DNA of 64,000 nucleotides, taken from assembly GCA_963709075.1 (NCBI GenBank), contig CAVPUY010000014.1, forward strand, positions 1,054,001 to 1,118,000, given 5' to 3'. Both the position numbers and the translations under genes were made by a program. Positions 1 through 10,616 of the stretch are shown here, piece by piece (the stretch's first letter is position 1; each line of letters begins with the position of its first letter). The notes below the pieces were generated by a model. The model ran no database searches. It was not told the DNA's origin and worked only from the letters and a program-made list of their open reading frames with translations. Source of the DNA: Palsa-506 sp963709075 (GTDB lineage Bacteria > Actinomycetota > Actinomycetes > Streptosporangiales > Streptosporangiaceae).

Positions 1-13
1 AGGCTCACAGCCG

Positions 14-608
14 ATGATCGTGCTAGTGGCAGGAGTATCCGGCAGCGGCAAGACCACGGTCGGCACGTTGCTCGCCGCGCGGCTCGGCTGGCCGTTCGCG
101 GACGGCGACTCCTTCCACCCGGCCGGGAACGTCGCCAAGATGCGGGCCGGCCTGCCGCTTACCGACGCGGACCGCCGGCCGTGGCTGGCCGCGATGGGGG
201 CCTGGATGGACGAGCGGATCGCGGCCGGGCAGTCCGCGGTGCTCGCCTGCTCTGCGCTCAAGCGCTCCTACCGTGCCGCGCTGCTCGACGGGCGGCCGGC
301 GGCGCGGATGGCATTCCTGCAGGTGAGCCACGACCAGGACGCGGCCCGCCTGAGCGCAAGGCGCGGGCATTTCTTCCCGGCCAAGCTGCTCGACAGCCAG
401 TTCGCGGTGCTTGGAAATGCCAGAAGATTCGAAACGGATCATCGTCGTACCCGCCCACTCCGAGCCGGCCACCGTCGTGGCGGACATCATGGCCAGGCTC
501 GGCCTGGCCGCGGATCAGGGCCCGCCAGCCGGCCCGGCCGGGCGTGCCCGCCCGCCCGGCCAGCGCCCGCCCGGCCAGCCTCCGCCGGGCCAGCCTCCGC
601 CCGGCTAG
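14..608 (+). pseudogene. gntK: Gluconokinase, frameshifted near 412
   Basis: Gluconokinase phosphorylates gluconate to 6-phosphogluconate with ATP, feeding the pentose phosphate pathway. The N-terminus has a P-loop (GVSGSGKTT, residues 7-15), the DGDSFHP substrate region and CSALKRSYR. After residue 133 (DSQFAVL) the frame is lost. The expected ending (EMPEDSKRIIVVPAHSEP then VVADIMARLGL) continues in the next frame from 411 to the stop at 608. One extra G in cttggaaatg near 412-414 explains it. The C-terminus is extended by a Pro-rich tail from tandem repeats, unusual for the family (about 165-175 residues). It may be a sequencing error. The upstream promoter lies outside the window. Confidence 0.8.
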
Positions 609-650
609 CGCCCGCCCGGCCAGCGTTCGCCCGGCTAGCCTCCGCCCGGG
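549..650 (+). repeat. 15-bp degenerate tandem repeat
   Basis: Six head-to-tail copies of a 15-bp unit (CGCCCGCCCGGCCAG and variants) plus a partial copy cover the 3' end of the gluconokinase frame and run past its stop. Read in frame they give a repeating PPGQP-type tail. This is replication-slippage sequence. Confidence 0.8.
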
Positions 651-657
651 ACGCCCG

Positions 658-674
658 TCACCCGTGACGGGTGA
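658..674. promoter_or_regulatory. 17-bp palindromic operator (perfect)
   Basis: TCACCC GTGAC GGGTGA, both arms perfect, then TGCC. A -10-like GATGCT lies at 697-702, 22 bp downstream, and the aquaporin ATG is 104 bp downstream. One of four perfect copies in the window. Confidence 0.8.
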
Positions 675-778
675 TGCCGCTGGCCGGCCGCCAGCGGATG
701 CTTGGCCTGCCGGGAGCAGGCCGGGACCCACGGCCCTGAGCCGGGGCGCCGACAGGACTTCCTGGCACGGGAGGCGAG

Positions 779-1579
779 ATGGCTGAGGCCGTAGGCGATC
801 AGCAGCAACAGCATGCCGCTGCCGTGGGAAGCCGTTATCTCCTTAAGTTCGAGGAGGACACGCTCAGGGAACGCCCGTTGTGGATCCGGGTGATCATCGA
901 GTTCCTCGGCACTTTCATGCTGGTGACCGTGGCCGCCGGATCGGGCGTGATCAATATGTACGCCGGGGGCGGCCCGATCACCAGGGCAGCGGCGGTGATC
1001 GCGCCCGGCGCGCTGGTGATGGCGCTGATCTATGCCTGGGGGCCGCTGTCCGGACTGCACATCAACCCGGCGGTCACCTTCGCCTTCACCGGCCGCGGGG
1101 TCTTCCCGCGGGCCTGGGTGCTGCCGTACTGGGTGGCGCAGTTCGCCGGCGCCATCGGCGCTGCCCTGTTCCTGCAGTTCATGTTCGGTCATGTCAGCGC
1201 GGGCGGGAACTACCCGATCGACAAGCCCGGCGGTGACTGGCGGGCGTTCGTGATGGAGATCGTCCTGACGACGATCCTGGTGAGCGTGATCCTGCACACC
1301 GCGACTGGGGCCCGCAGCATCGGCCATAACGCCGCGATCGCGGTCGGCTCGACGGTGGCGCTACTCGGGCTGTTCGCCAGCCCGATCAGCGGCTCGTCGA
1401 TGAATCCGGCCCGCACGCTCGGGCCCGACATCGTCGGCGCCAACTTCACCGGCTGGTGGGTGTACGTCTTCGGCGACCTCATCGGCGCCGCGATCGCGGT
1501 CGCGATCATCGTCTTGGTCCGCGGCCTGCCGGAGAAGGCGGAGCGGGAGGCGGCCGAGGGCGGCGGCCTGCCACTCTGA
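779..1579 (+). CDS. MIP family aquaporin / glycerol channel
   Basis: Membrane channel for water or small neutral solutes. Six hydrophobic segments and both pore signatures are visible: HINPAVTF (NPA at 96-98) and SSMNPARTLGP (NPA at 209-211). The 266-residue length is normal for the family. A cytoplasmic N-terminus of about 33 residues precedes TM1 and the C-terminus is charged. The ATG follows gggaggcg with good spacing. It is the first gene after the perfect operator at 658-674 and probably shares a transcript with the SRPBCC gene 63 bp downstream. Water versus glycerol selectivity cannot be settled by eye. Confidence 0.9.
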   Translation: MAEAVGDQQQQHAAAVGSRYLLKFEEDTLRERPLWIRVIIEFLGTFMLVTVAAGSGVINMYAGGGPITRAAAVIAPGALVMALIYAWGPLSGLHINPAVTFAFTGRGVFPRAWVLPYWVAQFAGAIGAALFLQFMFGHVSAGGNYPIDKPGGDWRAFVMEIVLTTILVSVILHTATGARSIGHNAAIAVGSTVALLGLFASPISGSSMNPARTLGPDIVGANFTGWWVYVFGDLIGAAIAVAIIVLVRGLPEKAEREAAEGGGLPL

Positions 1580-1642
1580 CCGCCCGCCGTAACCAGCCGG
1601 GCTGGCTTTCGGGATGGGCCGGGCACCGCCAAGGGCAGGGAC

Positions 1643-2056
1643 ATGTACTTGTTCGCATGTGAGGCAACGTTCGAGGCCGAGCCAGATGCGGTCTGGAAGG
1701 TGTGGACCGACGTCGCCCGCTGGCCGGAGTGGGATGTCAGCAAGGAGATCGCCCGGCTGGATGGCCCGTTTCAGCCGGGTGCCCGCGGCTGGGCCAAGCA
1801 GCGCGGCAACCTCGGCGGCTCCTTCACTATCACCGCGGTGGACGCCGGGCGGCGCTGGGTGACCGAATGCCCCGTGCCCCTGGGCAAGGTTGTCTTCGAC
1901 CACGTGCTCGAACCAGCCGGCGAAGGACGTGTCCGGGTGGTCAAGAGCGTTGAGGCACAAGGCGGATTCGGGCCCCTGCTCAAGCTGTTCGCCCCCAAGA
2001 TGCGCCGCGACATCGCCGAGTCCCTCGCCGCTCTGGGACGACGGCTGCCCGGATAG
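1643..2056 (+). CDS. SRPBCC family (polyketide cyclase/dehydrase-like) protein
   Basis: A 137-residue START/SRPBCC fold protein. It opens with the usual beta strand and EAEPDAVWKVWTDVARWPEWD, the signature of the Polyketide_cyc2 group, and ends in the long C-terminal helix (MRRDIAESLAALGRRL). Such proteins bind hydrophobic ligands in a helix-grip cavity; the ligand is unknown here. RBS-like gcaggg precedes the ATG. It lies 63 bp after the aquaporin with no operator between, so it is probably in that operon. It converges on the regulator at 2101. Confidence 0.85.
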   Translation: MYLFACEATFEAEPDAVWKVWTDVARWPEWDVSKEIARLDGPFQPGARGWAKQRGNLGGSFTITAVDAGRRWVTECPVPLGKVVFDHVLEPAGEGRVRVVKSVEAQGGFGPLLKLFAPKMRRDIAESLAALGRRLPG

Positions 2057-2100
2057 CTCACCGCTGGCGTCCTAACGGGGTGAAAGGGCAGCGCGGCCCG

Positions 2101-4395
2101 TCATATGTCGAGGAGGCCGAGGTCTCGCGACCGCGAGACCGCCTGGCTGCGTGAGGAGGCGCCCAGCTTCCGGTAGATCGAGTACGCCTCCGACTTGATG
2201 GTGTTACGAGACAGGAACAGCTGCGCGGCGATCTCGGGGAGCGACAGGTGGGTGCACAGCAGCGGCAGGAGGCGGAGCTCGGCACCGGTCAGCGCGGACG
2301 CCCCGGCGGCGCTTGGGCCGCGCTCCTTCGCGAGCCGGGCCTGAAGCGCCCGGGCCTCGTCGGCCAGGTTCCCGAGGCCGGGCCGGCGCCTGAGCAGCTC
2401 ATCAACTTCCCGCATGAGCATCCTTGCGCCTGCGAGATCGGCGAGCGCGAGGTGGACGCGAATGAGCTCGATCCGGGCCTGAACGGCGAAGTAGGGAAGC
2501 GCGTAGGTCAGCAGAGGCCGCAGACGCTGAGCACGGACGAGCTGCTGGCGCGCTGCCTGGACATCTCCCCGGTGCATGGCCGTGCGGGCCTGCACGGCGC
2601 TGAGCAGGGGAGTCGCGTAGCCTTCCTCGATTCCGGCCCGGCCCAGAACGGTGTCTGCCTGGTCGGCCAGAACCTCGGCGCTGCCCCATTCGCTGCGCGT
2701 CATTGCCACCAGCGATCGTTCGCACAGCGCGAGCGCGACGTCCTCGTGCGCGCCGACTTCCTCGCCGACGCTGATCCCATCTTCGAGGGACTCGTCACCG
2801 CCATCGATGTCACCGCAGAGGATGCGCGCGATCCCGCGCAGGAATGCGGGTGCCGGCGTCACGAAGCTCTGCGCCGCGAACCGGCGCACCGCCTCGTCGG
2901 CGTCAGCGCGCATCTGCTCGACCCCACGCCGGCACAGGAAGGTCCGCAGCACGGCGGCCCACGCTTCGGTGGAAAGCTCATCGGGCCGCGCCGGGTCGGC
3001 GTATTGCCCGCGATCGACGGCGTCGGCCCACCGCTCGGCCTCGACCGGCCGCCCGGTCAGCGCGCAGAAGAGCGCGGCCAGCACCGCGGTCATCGGGTGT
3101 CCCTCGATACCGTCCCGCTCCTCCAGCCACCGGAACCACCGCTGGATGGTGGTGACCCGGCCTTGCCGGTGGGTCGGCACCACGAGTTTCTCCATCAGGC
3201 CAGCGGACACGTCGACGTCCCCGGCCGCCATCGAGTACTCCAGCGCCTCCTCGGGCAAGTCGTTCCGCAAGCACCAGCCAGCGGCCCGGCGCCGCAAGAC
3301 AGGAATCACGCCGGGCTCCAGGCGCTCAAGCTCCGCGAGGAGCATGTCGCGGAACAGGTGATGGTAGCGATACCACTCGCCTCGCCGGTCCAGCGGCACA
3401 AGCAGCAGGTTCGACCGGGCCAGATCCGCCAGGGTGATGGCGGATCCGCTCGGCTCGAGCAGCGCCTCGCACAGCGGCCCGGACATGCGCTCCAGCACTG
3501 CGGTCCGAGTGAGGAACGCCCGTTGCCGGCCGGAGATCCGGGACAGGAACTCCGACTCCATGTACTCGCTCACCAGCCGGTCGTCGCCGCCGAAGGAGAC
3601 AGCCGCGCCCGCCAGGGGCCCGCCCTCCCGCAAGTAAAGAGCCGCCAGATACAGCCCGGCCGGCCATCCCTCGGTCCGCCGATGCAGCTCGGCCACCTCG
3701 TCCTCGCCCAGCGCCACGTCAGCGTTGCGCAAAAGCGACGAGGCTTCGTCAGCAGTCAGCGACAGATCCTCGGGGCCGATCTCCAGGATCCTGCCCTCGG
3801 CGCGCAGCCGCGCGACCCGCAGCGGCGGCTCGGCCCGGCCCGCCAGCGCCAGCCGCGAACCGCACGGCACATGATCGGCCAGCACCGACAGCGCGGCCCG
3901 GCACTCAGAGTCATGCAGCGCGTGCACATCATCAAGCACAAGCACCACCGGCGAGGTCATCGACGAGAACGCCGCCCCCAGCCTCGGGACAACCGAGCCA
4001 GGCACCGAGCTGCCCGGGGAGGCAAGCGCGTCGAACACCCGCCCATCGATCGGCTGGACCGCATCAAGCGCTTCCGCGACATAGCTGAGCAGGACTTTCG
4101 GATCATTATCCGGCGCCTCGACCGACACCCACGCAAACGCCTGGCCGTTGCGCTCGGCCCACTGCGACAGCAGCGTCGTCTTCCCGTAACCCGGCGGTGC
4201 GACCACCGAGACGATCGGGCGGGGCTCGCCCCGAGCCAGTCGTTCGATCACCGACGAACGACGGACGGTCCCCGGTCGTATCACCGGACGACGCAGCTTC
4301 GACGCGACGAGGTCGAACGCCGACCTGCCCGCGCGCTGCGATGGGCCGGCCTGCTGGCGCACGTTGCTACTGCCCACGCTCCGAGACGCCCCCAA
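2101..4395 (-). CDS. MalT-like LuxR family transcriptional regulator (LuxR1)
   Basis: A large STAND-type ATPase regulator, 764 residues. Walker A APPGYGKTT lies at 66-74 and Walker B VVLVLDDVHAL follows. The middle is TPR-like helical repeat (WYRYHHLFRDMLLAEL, then alpha-alpha repeats). The LuxR HTH at the C-terminus contains SLPEIAAQLFLSRNTIKSEA. After the recognition helix it reads KSEAYSIYRKL instead of the usual KTHLxSIYRKL. Such proteins usually couple a metabolite and ATP to promoter activation. The start is uncertain: TTG 4395, or GTG 4377. The element at 4594-4610 lies about 200 bp upstream. No accessory gene is obvious. Ligand unknown. Confidence 0.88.
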   Translation of the reverse strand: MGASRSVGSSNVRQQAGPSQRAGRSAFDLVASKLRRPVIRPGTVRRSSVIERLARGEPRPIVSVVAPPGYGKTTLLSQWAERNGQAFAWVSVEAPDNDPKVLLSYVAEALDAVQPIDGRVFDALASPGSSVPGSVVPRLGAAFSSMTSPVVLVLDDVHALHDSECRAALSVLADHVPCGSRLALAGRAEPPLRVARLRAEGRILEIGPEDLSLTADEASSLLRNADVALGEDEVAELHRRTEGWPAGLYLAALYLREGGPLAGAAVSFGGDDRLVSEYMESEFLSRISGRQRAFLTRTAVLERMSGPLCEALLEPSGSAITLADLARSNLLLVPLDRRGEWYRYHHLFRDMLLAELERLEPGVIPVLRRRAAGWCLRNDLPEEALEYSMAAGDVDVSAGLMEKLVVPTHRQGRVTTIQRWFRWLEERDGIEGHPMTAVLAALFCALTGRPVEAERWADAVDRGQYADPARPDELSTEAWAAVLRTFLCRRGVEQMRADADEAVRRFAAQSFVTPAPAFLRGIARILCGDIDGGDESLEDGISVGEEVGAHEDVALALCERSLVAMTRSEWGSAEVLADQADTVLGRAGIEEGYATPLLSAVQARTAMHRGDVQAARQQLVRAQRLRPLLTYALPYFAVQARIELIRVHLALADLAGARMLMREVDELLRRRPGLGNLADEARALQARLAKERGPSAAGASALTGAELRLLPLLCTHLSLPEIAAQLFLSRNTIKSEAYSIYRKLGASSRSQAVSRSRDLGLLDI

Positions 4396-4593
4396 GAAGG
4401 ATCCGCCGCTCCATGATCTTCCAAGCCCGGAATCAGGTCAAGCGCGACAAGGGGAGCGGAAGGCTGAGGTCAGCGACAAGCTGACCTACCGCCAGGGTAA
4501 CCGAGCAGTCCCTGACGGATCGAGCGAGCCCGATGGCAGACGTCGCACGCAAAAGGGGCAGTTGATGACTCGTCAACCGCAGAATGCCATGAT

Positions 4594-4610
4594 TCACCCC
4601 TTTTGGGGGA
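4594..4610. promoter_or_regulatory. 17-bp operator-like element, imperfect
   Basis: TCACCC CTTTT GGGGGA, then TGCC. The left arm is perfect and the right arm has one mismatch. It lies 199 bp upstream of LuxR1 on its template side. No good -10 sits at the usual 22-23 bp distance, so its role is less certain. Confidence 0.5.
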
Positions 4611-4645
4611 TGCCCGCCCCACCGCGGTGGGCTGGCCTGGCATGA

Positions 4646-4815
4646 GTGCCGCAGGGTTTGCTGGCCCCGGAGGCCGGCCAGTACGACACGATGATCGCGG
4701 AGAACCAGAAGTTCATCGGGGTCCTGGAGGGCAAGGACTCCAAGCCGTGCAGGAAGCGCGGGAGTTCGCGGACGGGCTGGCAAAGCGCCTGGCGGTCCCC
4801 GGCCAGCCGCAATAG
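4646..4815 (+). pseudogene. Small gene remnant, frameshifted
   Basis: Two overlapping frames each carry half of what looks like one helical, charged polypeptide: QYDTMIAENQKFIGVLEGKD from about 4680, then AVQEAREFADGLAKRLAVPG to the TAG at 4813-4815 in another frame. A one-base slip near 4740 would join them. I recognise no family. A C-terminal remnant of a lost gene is the simplest reading; a frameshifted small protein is the alternative. Confidence 0.4.
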
Positions 4816-5050
4816 CCGACCACGCCCGGCAACGAGAGACGGTATTGGCCAGCTGAGCCGAATGTAATCGCCGCGGCTAGACAGGATCTGATTTGTCATC
4901 ACGCTCACGTCAGCCGCCGATAACGCGGGGTGAGCCATTTGTTTGCCGACCGTTCATGCACTATGCGGCCCACGCCACCGGCCAAGCCGAATACTGGCTC
5001 GGGCAAACGTTTGTCACCCGCCAAAGTGACCTAGGGCTATCCGCGAATCA

Positions 5051-5067
5051 TCACCCGTCGTAGGTGA
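5051..5067. promoter_or_regulatory. 17-bp operator upstream of the glucosidase
   Basis: TCACCC GTCGT AGGTGA, extended dyad TCATCACC...GGTGATGA. A -10-like TATAGA lies at 5089-5094, 21 bp downstream. The glucosidase start at 5203 is 135 bp downstream. Confidence 0.75.
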
Positions 5068-5202
5068 TGAGCTGATGCCTTCCGGTGGTATAGAAAAGTC
5101 ATTGAGGCTGACCGTGAATAACTGTTGACGCCGCGATCGTGCCGGATCACGTGGTCGCCACGGCATACGGACTTTGCGGCAGTAAACGCGAAGGGGACGG
5201 CA

Positions 5203-7916
5203 GTGGGCGCTGAGCGGGATCGGGTGGCCGGATTCGGGCGGCTGGAGGACGGGCTGCAGCAGGCGGGCGAGTGGTACCGGTGGGGACCGTACGTCAGTGA
5301 GCGCCAGTGGGGGACAGTGCGGGAGGACTACAGCGCCGACGGCGAGGCGTGGGACTACCTGCCGCACGATCACGCGAGGTCGCGCGCCTACCGCTGGGGG
5401 GAGGATGGCCTGGCGGGGTTCTGCGATGTGGAGCAGCGGCTGTGCCTGGGCCTGGCGCTGTGGAACGGCAACGACCCGATCCTGAAGGAGCGTGCGTTCG
5501 GGCTGACCGGGGCGCAGGGCAACCACGGCGAGGACGTCAAGGAGTACTGGTGGTACCTGGATGCGCTACCCAGCCACGCGTGGAACCGGTGGCGGTATCA
5601 CTATCCGCAAGCCGCGTTCCCCTACCAGGACCTCATCGACACCAACCGATCACGCAGCCGCGTGCAACCCGAGTACGAACTGCTGGATACCGGGGCGTTC
5701 GACGAGGACCGGTACTGGATCACCGAGGTGCACTACGCCAAGGCCAGCGCCGATGATCTGCTGATGACGGTGCAGGTGACCAACGCGGGCCCGGATGCTG
5801 CGACATTGCACGTGCTGCCGACGGCCTGGTTCCGCAACACCTGGTCATGGGACGTCGGCGCGCCCAAGCCGGCGATGCGGGCGGTAGGTGATTCGGCCGT
5901 GGGGATCGATCATCCGTTCCTTGGCCCGCTGGAGCTGCTGGCCGGCCCAGGGCCGGACGGGACGCTGCCGACCGCGGTGTTCTGCGAGAACGAGACCAAC
6001 GAGGCGCGGCTGTTCGGCGCCGCGCCGGTCACGCCGTATCCCAAGGACGGCATCAATGACCATGTGGTGAGCGGCGCGGCCACGGTGAACCCCGATCGCA
6101 CCGGCACCAAGGCCGCGTTCTGGTATCAGGTCACGGTGCCGCCCGGCGAGACAGCCGAGCTGCGGCTGCGGCTGCGGCCGCCGCCCGTCAAGGCGCCCCG
6201 GGGGAAGGCGGCATCGCCGCTCGGCGCCCAGTTCGACCAGGTCATCGCCCAGCGGCAAGCCGAGGCCGACGAGTTCTACGCCGAGCTCACCCCGGCCGGG
6301 GCGTCCGCCGACGAGGCCATGGTGATGCGGCAGGCGTTCGCCGGGATGCTGTGGAGCAAGCAGCTGTTCTACTACGACGTGGCCCGCTGGCTGGACGGGG
6401 ACCCGACGCAGCCGACGCCCCCGGCGCAGCGGCTGACCGGCCGCAACTGCCGGTGGCGCAACTTCGACGCCTTCGACATCATGTCGATGCCGGACAAGTG
6501 GGAGTACCCGTGGTATGCGGCGTGGGACCTGGCGTTCCACTGCGTCGCGCTGGCGCACGTGGATCCGGCGTTCGCCAAATACCAGCTGATCTTGCTGTGC
6601 CGGGAATGGTTCCAGCATCCCAACGGAGCGCTGCCCGCCTACGAGTGGGACTTCGGCGACGTGAACCCGCCGGTGCAGGCGTGGGCCGCGGTCGAGGTCT
6701 TCGCCATCGACGGCGCCCGCGATATCGACTTCGTCAGCCGGATCTTCGACAAGCTGCTGGTCAACTTCACCTGGTGGGTCAACCGGGAAGACGCCGAGGG
6801 CAACAACCTGTTCGAGGGCGGCTTCCTCGGCCTGGACAACATCGGCCCGATCGACCGCTCGCACCTGCCGGTCGGCGGCGTCCTTGAGCAATCCGACGCC
6901 ACCGGCTGGATGGGCTTCTACGCGATCGCGATGGCCTCCATGGCCGTGATCTTGAACCGGTCCGGCCAGCGGCCGGGCATGGATCTTGTGCTCAAGTTCC
7001 TCGAGCACTTCGCCGCCATCAGCGACGCCCTCGACGGCCTCGGGCTGTGGGACGAGACCGACGGGCTCTACTACGACCGGCTGCTGACCCCGCGCGGGGA
7101 AGCCGTCCCGGTGAAGGTCCGGTCAATGGTGGGAATCATCCCGATCCTGGCGGCCGCGGTCATCGACGAGAACGATCTCCAGGTCTCGCTCACGGTCGGC
7201 AAGCAGTTCGCGGACTTCCTCGGCCGCCGGGGCCTGGCGGACAGGGAAAAGCTCAGCGAGGCCGGCATGCTCCGCGGGGAGCGCGGGCAGCAGCGGCTGC
7301 TGCTCAGCCTGGCCGGCGTGGACCGGCTGGAGAAGTTGTTCGCGAAGCTTTTCGACGAGAGCGAGTTCCTGTCTCCGCATGGCCTGCGGGCGCTGTCGGC
7401 CTACCACCGCGAGCATCCCTACGAGCTGGACGTCGAGGGCTTCCGGGCCACGATCGACTACGAGCCTGCCGAGTCCACCACGTCCATGTTCGGCGGAAAC
7501 TCGAACTGGCGCGGCCCGCTCTGGTTCCCGCTCAACTACCTGGTGATCGCTGCCCTTGAGCGCTACCACCGGTTCTTCGGCGACGAGTTCACCATCGAGT
7601 ACCCGACCGGGTCGGGCAAGCAGCTCACCCTGGACAAGGTCGCCGTCGACCTGTCCGACCGGCTCATCTCGATCTTCACTCGCGGCCCGGAGGGCCGGCG
7701 GCCCTGCTTCGGCGGGACCGAGCGGCTACAGCACGATGCGGCCTGGCACGACAACCTGATCTTCAGCGAGTACTTCCACGGCGACAACGGCGCCGCGATC
7801 GGCGCGTTCCACCAGACCGGCTGGACCGGGCTGATCGCCGACGTGATCCGCCGCCGGTACGGAGCCGTCGATCCCGTTGGCGATGTCCTCCGGCGCATCG
7901 GGCGGGAGACCGAGTG

Positions 7917-7917
<1 letters not shown>
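5203..7917 (+). CDS. GH63-type glucosidase (MGH1-like domain)
   Basis: A 904-residue cytosolic glucosidase. The N-terminal beta-rich domain (GPYVSERQWGTVREDYS, ALWNGNDPILKERAFGLTG, DVKEYWWYLDALPSH) leads into an (alpha/alpha)6 catalytic barrel with MPDKWEYPWYAAWDLAFHC and the late motif FGGNSNWRGPLWFPLNYL. Relatives remove glucose from alpha-linked oligosaccharides; the exact substrate is not known. I chose GTG 5203 because aaggggacgg precedes it and conservation begins just after it; the frame stays open to TTG 5125. Its TGA overlaps the glgX ATG (TGATG), so the two are translationally coupled. Both would release glucose from storage glucan. Confidence 0.85.
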
Positions 7918-10055
<2,138 letters not shown>

Positions 10056-10166
10056 AGGCAGGTCAGCCCGCCCGGCTGCGGCCCGGATAGGCACGCTCAG
10101 CCGCTTAGCCGCCGTCAGGATGGCTGCCGCCCGAGTCTTGCCTGGGGTCCGCCTGCCGATGACAGC

Positions 10167-10547
10167 ATGGCTGGCATGAACGTACGGCGGCTCGCGGCGA
10201 TCGACATGTACGGCGCCCGGGGCACGACGCGCCGCCGCCGGATCATCTTGGCGGAGTTCGCCGCCGCAGCGGTTGTCTCGGTGGCGTTCGGCAGCTGGCT
10301 CGCGGCATCCGCCTCCGGTCCCGGCGGTCGCGTGCTCGGGATCTGGATGATCGGCGCGGGCCTTAATTACGCTCCGCTGGCCGCGTATGCGATCGCGCTG
10401 AGCCGGCCCGGCGCACTCGGCGCTGAGCTGGCCGGCGTGGACACCGGCCGGGAGCTGCGCCGCTACAGCATCCTCCAGCTATGGATCTTCGTGCCCCTTT
10501 CGCTCGTCGTCCTCGCCGTGCACAGCACGGCTATCCGGCGTGCATAG
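10167..10547 (+). CDS. Small integral membrane protein, unknown family
   Basis: 126 residues with three hydrophobic stretches: about 28-48 (EFAAAAVVSVAFGSWLAA), 55-78 (VLGIWMIGAGLNYAPLAAYA) and 100-122 (LQLWIFVPLSLVVLAVH). An Arg-rich stretch before TM1 suggests the N-terminus is inside. I recognise no family. It starts at ATG 10167 or 10176. No copy of the 17-bp element precedes it, so it may be read through from glgX (111 bp upstream) or have its own promoter. The stop lies inside a 22-bp tandem repeat. Confidence 0.6.
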   Translation: MAGMNVRRLAAIDMYGARGTTRRRRIILAEFAAAAVVSVAFGSWLAASASGPGGRVLGIWMIGAGLNYAPLAAYAIALSRPGALGAELAGVDTGRELRRYSILQLWIFVPLSLVVLAVHSTAIRRA

Positions 10548-10567
10548 CACGGCTATCCGGCGTGCAT
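10524..10567. repeat. Perfect 22-bp tandem duplication over a stop codon
   Basis: The 22-bp unit beginning AGCACGGCTATCC at 10524-10545 is repeated exactly at 10546-10567. Each unit contains GCACG...CGTGC and can form a short hairpin. It covers the TAG of the upstream gene and lies in the convergent gap before the GH15 gene, so it may act as a weak terminator. Confidence 0.85.
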
Positions 10568-10616
10568 AGCGCCGGACTTCACCCAGAATCACAGCCGCGA
10601 GTTCTCGAACTGGCTC

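Larger units (their letters stand above)
4396..5202. other. 807-bp regulatory interval between LuxR1 and the glucosidase
   Basis: Divergent upstream regions of LuxR1 and the glucosidase. It holds two copies of the 17-bp element (4594-4610 and 5051-5067) and a broken small reading frame around 4646-4815. It is less G+C-rich than its neighbours between about 4850 and 5190. I see no RNA gene. Confidence 0.6.

Noticed and set aside
2058..2083. Operator copy after the SRPBCC gene (TCACCG...GGGTGA)
   Set aside because: The arms are 14 bp apart instead of 5, and it sits between two convergent stops.
2248..4416. 722-residue open frame opposite LuxR1
   Set aside because: It is the mirror of a clear regulator gene; it is rich in Arg/Gln/His/Pro with no domain, a usual artefact of high-G+C DNA.
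4646..4867. Intact small gene between LuxR1 and the glucosidase
   Set aside because: The family-like sequence is split between two frames and the longest single frame ends in random composition.
5125..5202. Longer N-terminus of the glucosidase from TTG 5125
   Set aside because: The added 26 residues have no family character, lack an RBS, and lie close to the predicted promoter; GTG 5203 has a good RBS.
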